DNA of 64,000 bases from Hypholoma sublateritium FD-334 SS-4 (taxonomy: Eukaryota > Basidiomycota > Agaricomycetes > Agaricales > Strophariaceae): positions 26,949 to 90,948 of the forward strand of contig KN817610.1 in assembly GCA_000827495.1 (NCBI GenBank), given 5' to 3'. Each line of letters opens with the position of its first letter. Position 1 is the stretch's first letter. Of the stretch, positions 36,590 through 48,767 are shown piece after piece. The position numbers were made by a program, and so were the translations under genes. Under the pieces are notes generated by a model, which ran no database searches, was not told the DNA's origin, and saw only the letters and a list, made by a program, of their open reading frames with translations.

Positions 36590-38570
36590 GCGGTCTATTC
36601 TGCGTCGCACGATGATCTATTCAACGCCATGATTAGCCCTCTTGATGTGGGAATCACTGCCCGTCAGCTATCAACCCGACGCATGACCGCTCTGGCTCTC
36701 GCCGGGAGGCAGTGGCACTATACTCATTATATGCCGATCCCAATGGGAAATACCGGGGGGGTGTCCTGAGAGAAACTCGAGGAGCGTTCTACTTTATTTG
36801 GAGGATCTAAATACTACATTACCCGTACTTGGGGGGTGTGACTGAAAGTTGTGCTAATTTTATTTATTGTAGATACTGCACCCAGCTTGTTTACACACTA
36901 AGGTTTATCTCGATTTAATATTGAGTTGTACGCAACGCAAGCTGAGCGTGACATCATAATTATCGCCTGGGTGGGATGTGTGGCCATATACGCACGCGAG
37001 GACGTACACATGCGGCAACCATCGCTGCGTGGTATAGATATTCCGTTCTGCGTCGTGAAATGGTCTGTTCTGCGCAATCATCAGGCCACCTGATGTGGTC
37101 ACCGCTGCCCATCAGCTATTTGCCCGACGCACGACCGCTCTCAGGGCTCTTGCCAGGAGGCGGTGGTACTATACTAGGACCGCGGTGCGGTCGATATTAC
37201 ATCCTTTCCCAATGGGAAACACCGGGAGTGTGGACTGAGAAAAACTCGGGGAGCGTTCTACTTTATTCGGATAATCCAAATACTACATTACCCGTATTGG
37301 GGAGGTCTTACTGAAATATGTGTTAATTTTGTCTGTTGTAGATACTGCACCCAGCTTCTTTACACTAAGGTTTATCTCGGGTTAAAATTGAATCGTGCGC
37401 AACGCAAGCTGAGCGTGACATCAGAATTATCACCTGGGTGAGGTGTTCTGCGTCGTGCAATGGTCTGTTCTACGCCGTCATCAGCCCGCCTGATGTGGGC
37501 GTCCATCAGCTATCACCCCGACGCACGACCGCACTGGCTCTCTCCGGTGGGTTGTGGTATAATGGGACCGCGGTGCGGCCGACGTTATATCCCGATCCAA
37601 GTGGGGAATACCGGTTAGTACTATGTATGTCCGTTTCAGTCTATTTAATGTAGGTGCTTCATTAAGGGTATGGAGGGGGGATTACTGAAAATCGCACTAA
37701 TTTTACTTATTGCAGATACTCAAGCCACTGTTTATCTCACTAGTCTACCTGGTTAGGCAATGCACGCTGAGCGCGACACCAGAATTATCAGTTAGGTACG
37801 ATTTAACCCCGTAACCGTGGCCATATACGCACTCGAGAACGTACGCAGGCAGCGTTGCGTCTCGTTCTGGGTCGCGCAATAGTCTATTCTGCACCAGGAC
37901 CATCTCTCCTGCTATTGGCAACGATCGCCCGGGCCCTCTCCAGGTAGCGGCGGCGGTATACTGGGACCGCGGTGCAGCCGACGTTATATCCCGATCCTAG
38001 TGGGATACACCGGGACGAAGGGGGTGGGGGGGGGCTGAGAAACCTCGGGTCGTGGTAATCTTATTCATTCTATATACTACATAACACTGTTTTTCAGGAT
38101 TGAATAATTCTACTTGGAAATGCCGGTGGGGTCACGGAGGATCTAGTCTCGACCCCACACGATGGTTTACCAATCTGGATAAGTGTTCCTGATAATTAGT
38201 TACTGCAGTACTTTATCGGGCGCATTAGGTATACCCGTTTTTCCTACTATTCGTATCGAGGTGTACCAGCACCTATAGTATGATGATTACTACGAAGTTG
38301 GACTGGGTTCGAGTCTGCGGAGGAACGTGTCAGTTTTATATAATATAGATACTGCACCGTTCCTGTTTAAACACTGTTAATTTGCGCACGCGAGGAGGGA
38401 CATATGCTGCGCTGCTCTGCGCCGCGGCGAGCTGCGCCAGTCTGGAGGTGTAGGATCGCGCCAATTTAATACATTGTATTACTGTATTTAACCACAGTTT
38501 ATTGTCCGTACGTAGCTCTACCTCGTTACGCTCTCCGAAATGAGCGTGACACTGAAATTATACGCCAGGA
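36590..38570. repeat. Degenerate tandem repeat, ~360-470 bp unit
   Basis: Successive blocks share ordered anchors. GCTGAGCGTGACATCA-like words occur at 36941, 37408, 37767 and 38541. GGTCTGTTCTGCG-like words lie near 36588, 37061, 37457 and 37880. GACCGCGGTGCGG plus GTTATATCCCGATCC occur near 36730 (partial), 37180, 37565 and 37967. TAGATACTGCACCCAGC-like words occur near 36872, 37339, 37712 and 38345. Copies differ by many substitutions and by indels, with the last one most decayed. No open frame is kept between copies, so this is non-coding satellite-like DNA. Confidence 0.8.
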
Positions 38571-39598
38571 AAAGCACTCGATCACGCACCAAGTCGAGTG
38601 TGCCGTCCAAGATCGCGGCATACCTGGTTACCCCTCACCCGAGCTAAGCCTTCCATCAGCATTATCATCAACCAGACAAATGAAAGCCCGCAACCACCAC
38701 CGTCGAGAGGCGCCCATCTGTTGCCGCCGATCCATTGGCAGAATCAGCCGCGAGGCAGGATGCACGCTCCCCTCCATATGCAGCCCCGACATCGAGGCGA
38801 GGCGCCCGTTCCGGAACTAGATCGCCGCGCCGTCGGCGGGCAGCTGGCGAATCAGTCAGGCAGCATACATATACCCTGGTAGCCCGAGGCGCCCGTGTGC
38901 GGCAGGCTGGGTGCCATCGCGGCCGGCGTGATGTGTGCTTCTCGATCAGTAGTAGTCTGACGGGCCTGATGCACAACGGCGGGATGGGATGCACGCTCTG
39001 CGCCGGATTTGGCGTGCGTGCGTCGGGAGGCGGCCATACATAGCGGTGTTCGGTGGGCCGTTTAGCGTCGTGATGAACAGCAACAGCGGGGCGGGGGCTG
39101 ATGCGGCTGGTCAGAAATAGGAATTGTACGCGAATTATGACCCAGGTGTGCGAGGCGCTGCTCTGCGCCATACATAGTATGAGTTGCGGTGTCTTCGGGT
39201 GGCTGTTTAGCGTCGTGATCATGAAATAGGAATAGCGCGACCTGGGAGAGATTTACGCTGCCATGTCCATCAGGGGATGGTGGGCGAGTGTTCGCACGGG
39301 GATCAGCGCGGGACGCGTCTTGCGAGGGCGCCGCAGATTGGAGAGGGCGAGGTGAGGAGAGATCAGATGGGGCGGCACAGCCTGCAGATCGCGTGGATCG
39401 GGGCTGGGGATCTGTGTGCAGGGTCGGCGTGATAAGGTGGGGGCGTGATCCGGGCAGTTGGAGCGGCGCCTGAATGTGAAAAGGGAGGCGGTTTGGTTCG
39501 GGCGGTGTTTGCAGCGAATCTCGATGTCGATGTCGGTCATCGACCCAGCGCTCATTGATTTGGATAAGAAGGAGGCAGGCGCAGGCCCGCATCAGCCC
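38571..39598. other. Upstream region of the GATA-factor gene
   Basis: GC-rich sequence with short open frames on both strands and no recognisable gene. The GATA frame itself stays open back to 39458, so part of 39458-39598 could be coding if an earlier start is used. Confidence 0.5.
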
Positions 39599-40451
39599 AT
39601 GTCCCTTCGCGTGCACATGTCGTCCCCCTTTGTCTCCCAGCCCTACTCGTCCCACGCCCGCCTCGTCGACGTCCGCGAGTTCGACCGCCGCCCGCTGCAC
39701 TCCCCGCCGCCCATCACCACCCTCGACTCGCCGTCGCCGTCCGTCGCCGACCGCTCGTCGACGACGACGCCCCACCAGCGCCGCTCGCCGCCCATGGGCC
39801 AGCCGTACTACCCCAATCAGCAGGACCTGATCCCATCATCCGCCCCACGTCAGGCCGCCCACTTTAGCTCGCGCGCCGAGAACATAAGCCAGCATCAGCA
39901 GCCGCCGTACCCCGTCTACCCGTTCGACCACCGTTACGAGCACCACCCGCACGACCGCTACCTCCCGCCGCAGCTCCCCACGCACTTCGTCCAGCAGATG
40001 CACGAGCCCTACGGCCGCCAGCAGTACCCCCCGCAGGCCGGCCAGCCCCCGCCCGTCACCATCGTCCACACCGACGACGCCGCCACCAAGCTCACCGACG
40101 GCATCCGCCGCCGCTGCTTCAACTGCTGCACCACCGACACCAGCACCTGGCGCCGCTCCAACCTCAGCCCCGGAAAAGTCGTCAGTTTTTCGGGTCCGCC
40201 CGCCGCGCATAATTATTAATTATTTTTTTGTCTGCTAGCTCTGCAACAAGTGCGGGCTCTTCGAGCGCACGCACTCGCGCCCCCGCCCGGACCAGTTCCC
40301 GCACAAGCGCGGGCCCCTCGCGGGCTCGACGCTGCGCGGCCGCACCCCGCCCGGCATCGGCGCCCACGGCGCGCCGTCGGGCACGCAGCTGCCCCCCATC
40401 GTCGGCAGCTACCAGCAGTACCACCACGGCCCGCCCCTCGCCGAGTACCCC

Positions 40452-40485
<34 letters not shown>

Positions 40486-40820
40486 CCCTCCCGGGGCTGC
40501 AGAGCTGGCACAACACGAGCGGCTCCTCCGCCGCGCCGAGCAATCCGCCCGACGGCGGCGGCGCGGGCTCGAACGGGGGCACGAGCGCGTCGACGAGCGC
40601 ACATGGCACACCCCTGCTCCCGAGCCGCCGCCCGACGATGGACGGCAGCCCGCGCGCCGCGCCGGCCCCTGCGCCCAGCGCGAATGGCGCCCCGCGCGCG
40701 CGGTACGACGACGGCCTCGCGAGCAACGCCGCGGCGAAGGAGGAGGCCGACACACCCGCTGCCGTCCCACGCGCCGCAGCGGTGCCCACCAAACCCGAGG
40801 GCACGCCCGAGCGCGATTAG
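39599..40820 (+). CDS. GATA-type zinc-finger transcription factor, two exons, 387 aa
   Basis: Exon 1 is 39599-40180, exon 2 is 40239-40820; the 58-bp intron (GTCAGT...TAG) falls inside the zinc finger, just before the second cysteine pair. The spliced finger is CX2CX19CX2C (Cys173, Cys176, Cys196, Cys199), with the hallmark TSTWRRS knuckle followed by LCNKCGL and a basic tail (ERTHSRPRP...PHKRGP). This binds (A/T)GATA(A/G) sites in known members. The 19-residue loop is longer than the common 17 or 18 of fungal GATA factors. The N-terminal half is Ser/Pro/Tyr/His/Gln-rich (probable activation region). The C-terminal half carries a polyglutamine tract coded by mixed CAA/CAG near 40,451-40,484 and an Ala/Ser/Pro-rich end. 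Earlier in-frame ATGs at 39458, 39524 and 39530 make the true start uncertain. The regulated pathway cannot be told from sequence. Confidence 0.85.
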
Positions 40821-42678
40821 CCTTACCCCACCCTTCCAACCCACCAACCAAAACTAATCGATTATATGTATATCCCCCCCTGCCCGCCGTCTTCGTCTTG
40901 CCTGCCTACCGTACTACCGCCTACCTATCCCTAGCCTACCCCTCCGCCGTGCTGCACGTAGTCCGTAGCCTACGCCGCTGTTATGCTATGTCCCTCCTTC
41001 CCGCCTGCCTGCCTGCTGCTGCTCCCGCGCTGAACATTCACTGCCTGTCCATTATTCATCGTTCTTGCTGCTACGTACCTGACGTGCACCGTGTGTGCCC
41101 CGCTTTTGCCGCTGTATCTACTATATGCGCCCGCTGTGCGACGACCGACCGACATGTGCCGCCCCACCACAGGGCGCCGGTGTGATAGCCCCCCCTTCTC
41201 TGCGTCTTTTCTCCCTGTTTACTGCGTTTTTTCGTGTTTATTACGTTTTTCGAAACTTTCTTTCCGATTTTTCTCTTCGCCTTTTTCGCCGATTTTTTTT
41301 ATACTTCCGCGCCGCATCACGATCAGATTCACCCGGCCCGGATAAATGATGCGCCGGGGCCCTGGCTGGCTGGCTGGCTGGCTGTTGTCTGATGGGCGGC
41401 GGCGGTTGCCCGACGTGTTGCAAGCGCCGAACCACTTCGGCCTCGGGGGCGAGATTGCTTTGGTGTGTGGTTATTATTAGGGATGCTGCCCCGGTGGGGG
41501 GTGTGCGCCTGCTTGCCTAGTTGAGTAAGTAGAATAGTGTAGGGTAGGCAGTCCGGGGGTGCGGTGCTTACGTTTGTGTGTGCCCACCGCCCAGTGCTAT
41601 CCACTGCGGTGCGGCGCCTGGAGGGCGGTGCGCTGGGCTATATGCGTACCTTATGGTGGGAAATACTTGAACGGTGATGGTGTTGGTGTGCTGGGCGCGC
41701 TGTGCTATTTTGAATCTGATGCGCCTCCGGCGGTTGCCGGTTCCGTTTCCGTTTGCGTGTGTGCTGTCTGTCTCTGTCTCTGTCTCTGGCTGTCGATCCT
41801 GCGTGTTCGAAATTTGTTTTAGTCCTGGTCTCGACGCTTGGTAGATGCTTTTCGAAGATACATGACGGCGTTGAAAGCCCAGCGAGGACGTTTGGGGCTG
41901 TCGTACGGAATGAGATCTGCCCGAGATGGCCGGTGTGATTAGATTAGATCGCGTAGCACAGCCGCCTGTGGGGCTAGACTCGGCCTAAGTGGTGACTCAC
42001 CGAGAGTACTACCACTTCTCAGTACCTCTGAAAATCAGCCACAGAATATTTTCCCGGAATTAATGCGTCGAGAGAAAATTCGGAAAACAAAGAGTAATCT
42101 AGAGTAGGGAATTCTGACAACTACATAATCCCGCACACGCCGTCTCCTCCTTCGATTTCACGCACGTCCATGAGCCGCACCAGGGCGCCTACAGGACGCA
42201 GGTACGTGTCTCTGGCGGCGCACTGTGCCAATATGTATGTAGCTGACTGATAATCACGAGGCGTGTTTATCCATTCTTCTCGCCCAAACTTGCGTCGTAC
42301 ATACTTATATACATCCTGTTTTTTCGTGCAAAGCTGCTACTGCTGGTCCAATGGGAGGGGGGGAGGAATGCACCCAAGCGGTTCTCCGACCTGCTGTGAG
42401 CTAGCCCAGTCCAGAAGAAGGGGCCTGGAGATGTGGGCCTCTGCGCGGGCGTCAGCGTCTTCGGCGGTGGTATACTATACTAATCGTGGGAGGCTTACCT
42501 CTCTGATTGCCATTTCCTAGGTCTCTGCCTGCCTCCCTATATTTCACCGTCTCGGCCTTCATGATACTTCCAAGCTGTGACGATAATCACATTAGTAAAT
42601 GCGGAGATGGCGATCGTTATCTTACCACATTAGCGAGCTGGAAATGAATGCTTTGGAGGAAGTTGACCTAGATCGAGA
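40821..42678. other. 3' flank of the GATA gene with microsatellites
   Basis: Pyrimidine-rich 3' flank, then (GGCT)n at about 41363-41384 and a CTGTCT/CTCTGT run at about 41766-41790. Nothing else is supported up to the helical-domain fragment. Confidence 0.5.
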
Positions 42679-43400
42679 TCAATCGTTTGTGCCAGTCAAT
42701 AAATATCCTTGCGGTGCATCCGCCACGAGGAATCCCACCTCAAACGTCTTCGATGCGGAATGCATGCTCCTCCGGTACCCGTAGATCCTAGCGGCGTCTT
42801 CGCCACTCAGGACAAATAGCGCGAGACTGCGGTCCGCCGTCAGCCCGCGCGCGAGTTCTACGACGGCTTCGAGCATACTTCGTGCGCAAGTGAGCATGCA
42901 CGAGAACCAACACATAAATATAGCGCGTCGCACAGGTATAGGCGCTCGACGCCGCGCAGACCTCTGCGATGCGCGCAGGTCCCTGCGCAGCCCAATACGC
43001 AAGGAGGGCGACCAGGTTCGTCGCGTCCGCGCACAGGCCCGCGAACGCGTCTTTGCAGACCTGCACGGGCTAAGCAGCGTCAGACCCCCTTCAATATGAT
43101 ATCAGGCAACCTTTGAACGGCCCCACCCCGGCTGTTCTGACGATTGTCTCTACGGCGTCCAACGTCGCGGCGAGGTATGGGCCCTGCGCGAGAGAGGCGT
43201 GTATATTGCCGCGGATGAGCAGCTGCGCGCCGGCGGCGAGCACCTGATCCGGTATCTGGGGCGCGTCCGTGCCGGCGAATACTGTGCGTCTGCTTCAGCG
43301 AGTGGGCGGAGGGAGAGGGCGGCGTGCGAGATTGTGGGGACGTCCGACGCACACGCGATGTCCTCGTTTCCGGCTGTCCCGAAATAGCGACGACGTGAGT
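42679..43400 (-). pseudogene. Fragment resembling a fungal MLKL-like N-terminal helical domain
   Basis: Three minus-strand segments look coding and splice plausibly. The first, about 43290-43110, contains ATLDAVETIVRIAGVGPFKG. The second, 43051-42920, contains KDAFAGLCADATNLVALL. The third, about 42875-42690, contains SGEDAARIYGYRRSMHSASK. The pattern of a Pro-flanked helix, a second helix, then LF-x(3)-EDAARI-x(3)-R-x(3)-HSASKTFEV resembles the four-helix N-terminal domain of MLKL-type and NLR-like cell-death proteins that are abundant in agaricomycetes. There is no NACHT/NB-ARC, kinase or other effector region nearby. A stop lies just upstream of the first segment, so this is either a truncated remnant or a gene whose 5' exon I missed. 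Relationship to the family is inferred from pattern only. Confidence 0.4.
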
Positions 43401-43759
43401 ATGCGGGCGCGGTGGAATTGCGGACAAGTAAAGCGTCGATTTCTAGGCATGCTTTTGTGTCTTTGCGAGGATTTCTCTGGGCGCCTAATTGTGGTTGATG
43501 GCGGAGAAATCCACGTCCGGCGCCTATTCAGGTACAGCGTCCAGCACTCGCGCTCTTTACATACACCGGAAATGTCTTGTACCAGGTGCGCTACGATTGC
43601 ATGAGGTTCACAACGTGGCGCCACACGAGGCGGTATGCGTCGCCAGACGCGGCAGTAAGCGCTCCTGTCTCTCGCGCCGCGTGCGGTCCTCGCATATATG
43701 TCTACGCGTTATACAAGAGCCTGAACAAAAGCAGGTGATAGTCTCGGAATATGTGTGAT

Positions 43760-44620
43760 AGTTCCATATATTCGACTTGCCTATCATGATTAGACGGGGC
43801 GATATTCGACGTCACGCGCGGCGCACTGCGCGCACCGTCTCGCCGCATCCGCCTGGCATCTTACAGCTGAAAGCTTGAAAGTCTCACAAACGCTCCAAGC
43901 GCCGCCCGGGCCCAGTCAAGGTACCTAGACCCGATACGAGCGTCCTATCTGGAGCTCGTGCGAGCTGCCATCCATGGCTTCTGAGTCTGCGTATGTCCAC
44001 TGATCGGAGTGGCTTCAAGTTGCACTTCTCGTACGCGAAGTGCGCCCGGCGCAGCCACCGCCGCGATCCTCTCTATCATCGTCACAGTCGTATAATCGCC
44101 ATAGTGCGTCGGCCATGCGTGAAATGGTGTGAATAGATTAGGGTCACTACGCAGACGCGCGGGCGCAGAGACGAGCGCTGATGCGGCGTGAACGGGAACC
44201 GCAGTCGATTCCTTTACTCATTCAACTTCAGGAGTCCAGGACCCAGGGACGTGAGTCAGGACGATCGCATCAGAATTCAGCGTTCCGATAGACTATGCAC
44301 CTTCGCCAGCTATCAGCCGGGAAGATCAGGCAGCGTGATGGGTGATTGCATTCATGACAGGCCTTGATTGAATGGCCTGCTTTCGCGGCTGCTTCGTGAG
44401 TTCGCGCCTTCGTGCGATGATACGAACCCCGGCTGTATCGTTGTCGGACGACGTTGGTGGTGATCAGCAGGCGGGCTGGTTCGGCTCCTGGTGTGGTACG
44501 GGTGAAGAAATGTACATGGTGCGCGCCGCTGCGGGGCCGCGACGTCCAAGATAGTCGCCGTACCACAGGTATTCTATATTCCCACTTCGCGCCTAGTGCG
44601 TCACGCAAGTAGCCTTCTCA
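43760..44620 (-). repeat. Duplicated gene remnant, block 1 of 3
   Basis: Two anchors are shared in order with blocks at 47.3 and 53.6 kb. They are a CCATGGCTTCTGAGTCTGCG-like word (43972) with a following GTCCACTGATCG, and GTGATGGGTGATTGCATTCA (44336). It also shares GATATTCGACG and CACCGTCTCGCCGCATCCGC words with block 2. On the minus strand the second anchor lies in a short open stretch (about 44608-44270), matching similar stretches in the other blocks. It appears to be a decayed copy of one ancestral gene. Confidence 0.6.
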
Positions 44621-44707
44621 GCGTGCGCCACTATGTGCAAGTCGCATCCTGGCGCGGGTATCGCCGGCATGCCGCCGCGTTCGTCGGCCACGGTTGATTA
44701 TCGATGT

Positions 44708-45128
44708 CGATGAACTAGTGTGTATGGCTAAACCTCCAAAAGGTCTCGCCAATAGCCGGTGTGGCGAGGNTATTGGCGTGGGAAAATGGCGAGACCTGGC
44801 GAGAGTGGCGACCGGCCGAATCCGGTCAGGCAGCTAGTGACCTTTATCAGACGCCTACAGCAAANTTTTCATAGCGCACAATGTCATTTACAATCAGAAT
44901 ACATGAGTTGTTGTACTAGATAGCAATGNCAAGTTGAACATCTAGTTTACCATTGCATTTACGACGANATTTGACATGTCCAGTGGCTGTGTACGGCCGC
45001 GCCGCCTGCCGGCTCTCGCCGTCTCGCCATCCCACTGCGAAAATTCTGACTCGCCACCTGGCGATCGCCAGGTGGCGATCGCCGGTTTGGCGAGATGGCG
45101 AGGTTTGGCCAACAACACTACGATGAAC
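44708..45128. mobile_element. hAT-like MITE with perfect 8-bp target duplication
   Basis: The element is 44716-45120 (405 bp), flanked by CGATGAAC at 44708-44715 and 45121-45128. Terminal inverted repeats start TAGTGT and continue as TGGC(T/C)AAACCTC, then TCTCGCCAA...CCGG, with a few mismatches and a 4-bp indel. The interior is dominated by TGGCGA/TCGCCA words, including CTGGCGATCGCCAG near 45,059-45,072, and carries three Ns. There is no transposase. Termini and duplication length fit the hAT superfamily; the terminal sequence differs from the MITE at 10.8 kb, so these are two families. Confidence 0.88.
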
Positions 45129-45732
45129 GTTCTAAGAGAACGTGTCGTCACCGCCGTGCTTACTCGCATGGCCCCAGGATGCGTGTTGCGCAGCAGCAGC
45201 GGAATACTTAGACATGAGTAATCTGCGGCACACCACAGAGCGGCAGTGCGCAGCAAAAATGTGCCCAGCCTGGCAGCCGCCGCCGCCGCTATGCAATAGC
45301 ACTTAGATTGTGTGCGCGTTTATGCCCCAACTCAAGATTCGTGGGCTTCGTCGCGCCTTTTTGCAACCTTGTTATGTTTATTTTTAGACGGCACACGAAC
45401 GGCATAACTGGACGGCATCATTTTCTTTGCATTTTCTGTCGCAAATCGTCGTAGATGAATAGGTACCAATGAGAGTTGAGAAGACGTTCTACCTGTATAG
45501 TGTCAGAATTTGTAAGGCAGGGTCAAGGTAAGTAGAATGCAATTTGATCTGTTTGAATCTAAATCGTCCTAATTTGCAGCTAATTTGTGTTGGATTTGTA
45601 GACAATTTGTGGACGGATCAGGTCCAGGGCTTTACATAATTTGTCACGCGCGATGAACATCGCGCGGTTTGCGAATTGTCTCCTGGCAATTTCTCAACTT
45701 CCAACTGTCAACCAAGTGTATCCCTTTTACAT

Positions 45733-47164
45733 ATGCCTCCAAGGGAAGGACATATTCCCCTCGAATTGATCGAAGAAATCATCGATGGACTGTCTGCCGA
45801 AACATCGCTGCGTACAGTACGTCGTTCCGTACTGTCCAACATCGCTCTGGTTTCGCGTAGCTGCCGATATCGCGTCAACACACAGCGCTTTTCACAGATA
45901 AACATAGGCATCCACCAAATGGACATGGCTCAAATACAAACCTTGGCTCGAATCCTCGCCTCCGATATGTGGCAGAAAGACGATGGTCCGGCACAGCATG
46001 TGCGATCCATGACACTGGTGCTCGGGACAACCGATAACAGGAACCTGCTTTCTGATCCATTCAAAAGTCAGTTGATTGCCTCTATCCTCGATGTTATATT
46101 TCGGCACGGAGATGGAACATCCGTCCATACGGATATAAATTACACACTATCCATTAACACGGCAATTTACGCGTACTCCGACCCCCAACATGATGGTCCC
46201 GCTTATGGGCTGCCTTTCACTATCCTGGACCCCGCGGTGGTTGGCGCACTGTACAGGCTATGTCGCAGCTCACTTTTGAATACGCTATCCTTACAAACAA
46301 TATGGGATGTACCAAGCTCTATTGTATTAACATCGGCCCTCACCCGGCTCCTACTTCATCGTGTTCATTTCACTCCGTCAGGGTCCAGCAACGTGCTCCC
46401 GTTCCGAAATCTTAAGCATCTCCGGGTGGAGATGTCCCCATCACTGCTCGACGGCGTCCTGGGTTCCACTGGCGAGTTTCCATTTTCGCTGGAAACGGTG
46501 CGATTCAAAGTCAACTATGCCGGGGGGTACGAAATTCTACGCAGACTCTCTAAATCGATAGTCCATCTCATCCTGGCTATTGTTCACCGTGAGGTTTAGG
46601 CCAACTTATTGTGTATTATTAGCTAACTCATCGTACACAGACTCTGCATCTGATAGTAGACAATCTGGCATCGACTCCAGTGTCATCGAGTACAGTGGAT
46701 TTCTCAAGTTACGGGTCCTAGAAATTTGCCTCTCGGATTTCTTTCGTCCAGTGTTCGCGGACGAAGACGCCATTCTCAATAATCCTGAACAACAACCCAT
46801 CTTTCTGAGGATATTCAATCTTTTGCCTACCAATACCCCACCAATTTTGCTCATTAATATTAACATTGAGCTCAACTATGACCACCCTGTCATGTCATCC
46901 CATAGCGGGCTCGATCAACTTTATCACCGAATGTATCACCCGTCTTTGATCCGACTGTTGGAGCATTGTTCAGACCACAGCCAAATCACACTGGATATTG
47001 ACCTAGACGTTGTTTTGGACCCGGATTTCGCCTCTCCAATCAGACACACACTTAAATCGCTAGCCGAGGAATATGAAGAATATTTTCGTGGGCTATTATC
47101 TTGCTTAGTTAGAATCGAAGGGTTGTCAGTTTTAGTACATGTATCAATATTGCGTATGCAGTAG
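45733..47164 (+). CDS. F-box-like protein, copy B, two exons, 459 aa
   Basis: Exon 1 is 45733-46588, exon 2 is 46641-47164, total 1380 nt. The 52-bp intron has donor GTGAGG and acceptor CACAG, at the same place as in copies A, C and D. The N-terminus (residues ~7-50: IPLELIEEIIDGL, then VSRSCRYRV) fits the basidiomycete F-box. The remaining ~400 residues are a divergent Leu-rich region with conserved blocks shared with the paralogues (LPFTILDP, WDVPSS, SHSGLDQLY, EEYFRGLLS). By family it would dock on Skp1 in an SCF ubiquitin ligase and pick substrates; the substrate is unknown. It is intact, diverged from C and D, and starts 605 bp after a hAT-like MITE. Confidence 0.78.
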
Positions 47165-47289
47165 GTAATATGTCTGTTATAAATATTTTGAACGTACTTA
47201 TCCACCAAAAAGCTGTTTTACCGTACTACTTTCCTATTACTCTATCAAGAAAGCCGTAAATATTCTCGAAACATGTGTGATAATTCTGA

Positions 47290-48005
47290 ATCATCGATTT
47301 GTCTGTCATGATCACTGGCAGATGTGTGATATTCGACGCCGCGCCTCCCGCGCTGCGCCTGCGCGTACTTGGTGCGCACCGTCTCACCACATCCGCCTCG
47401 AAGCTGGATAACACTCCAAACGCCACCCAGCCCGGCACGGTACCTGTACCCGTAACAAGCGTTTTATTTGGAACGCATGTGAGCTGCCCTCCCCTCCACG
47501 GCTTCTGAGTCTTCGTTATCCACTGATCGCAGGGCTTGTTACTTCTGATACGCGGATGGCGCAGCCACCGCTGTGCTCGCCCCGGCCCACCTCCTATTTA
47601 GTTTTGAGTCGTCTTAGTTTACCCATATTTCTCGGTGCGTGTAAAGTTCAAAGCATCGAAGGGGACGTGTCGCAAGGGAATACTCCCGAAGACGTAGGGA
47701 GGGAGACGCACTTAGGTGCACACTACAGTCCAACTCATGTCTAGTCAGAGCCGGGGTGCGACGGTGATTGCATCATCGCCCCGAGATGATGGCTAATTGC
47801 GTTCGTGGCAGACGGGGAATTGATTGGGCTGTCTTTAGAGGTTCTTCGAGGCGATGATGCCGCACTCAGGGGTGTCCCCGAGTCTTTCAGCAGATGGACT
47901 GGCTCGTCTCCGGCGAGAGCGTTCCTGTGGGGATGAGACGGGGCTGCACGGACAAACCGCGCATAATGCGCGCCGCTGCTTTGCCGCTGCTGGCTCGCCA
48001 CGATT
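47290..48005 (-). repeat. Duplicated gene remnant, block 2 of 3
   Basis: Shares anchors with blocks 1 and 3: CCACGGCTTCTGAGTCTTCG (47496) followed by ATCCACTGATCGCAGG, a downstream TTCTGATACGCGGATG word shared with block 3, and ATGATGGCTAATTGCGTTCG (47785). A minus-strand open stretch at 48001-47741 carries the shared SATNAISHH-like end. It sits directly behind F-box copy B, as block 3 does behind copy C. Confidence 0.6.
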
Positions 48006-48767
48006 CCCTTGCCACGTCCGTACTTTTCAATATTCCATTTGTTAAGTATTATACCTTGTGCACCGGATGATCAGTACCCTCCACTCTCTACTCTCCATTT
48101 TACTACAATCAGCAGCCTACAAGGTATCAGGAAAGCGCGTCTACGGTACTCGACGATTCTGTTGCGCGCAGGAGCGGGTCGCGACTCGGACGAGCGTGTC
48201 TCGTATTCCCGCCCAGGCTCATTGTCCTCAGATAAGCATAACATATTCATGCACGGAAACCGTCTCAGATCACTTAACACCAAGCACGTCAGGCAATCAC
48301 CCAAGGCGTGTGCCCTATGAGGCCTCAAGGTTGCGCGTGCCGTACGGTTGTTCATTCCAGAATCCATTGCAAGTGCTTCCGGAAGCTGCCGGCGGAGGTT
48401 GAATCTCACGAAGGTTACCAAACGCGTTGAATGTGACAACATGTGTCGCTTAAACTTGCTTACACTCTGCCACACTCTATCTTGTTGATACGTACTTCAT
48501 GCCCTGTGTACGCGCATTTCTATGGATTCGCTCATTCTGTCCCCGTCCATAAACAGGTCGTTCAGAACTCTCAATGGCGACGAGGTGATAATACTCCCCG
48601 AGAAACTTGAATACCGAGTTTCCTGTGCCGCTCAGAGCCAGGGATCATCGATGAATCCAACATTGTTAACATCGGCGATTACGGCGACAAGGGATAATCC
48701 TACGTGATACAACTTAGAATGCAAGAATACTGGTGTTTCCGTTCCAGCAAGGTGTGCATGTGGATGG
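48006..48767. other. Intergenic stretch
   Basis: Short open frames on both strands only; no domain, repeat or RNA gene recognised. Confidence 0.45.

Noticed and set aside
38240..38340. tRNA-like GGGTTCGAGTC word
   Set aside because: T-loop-like sequence only; no acceptor stem or D arm upstream, and it lies inside the degenerate tandem repeat.
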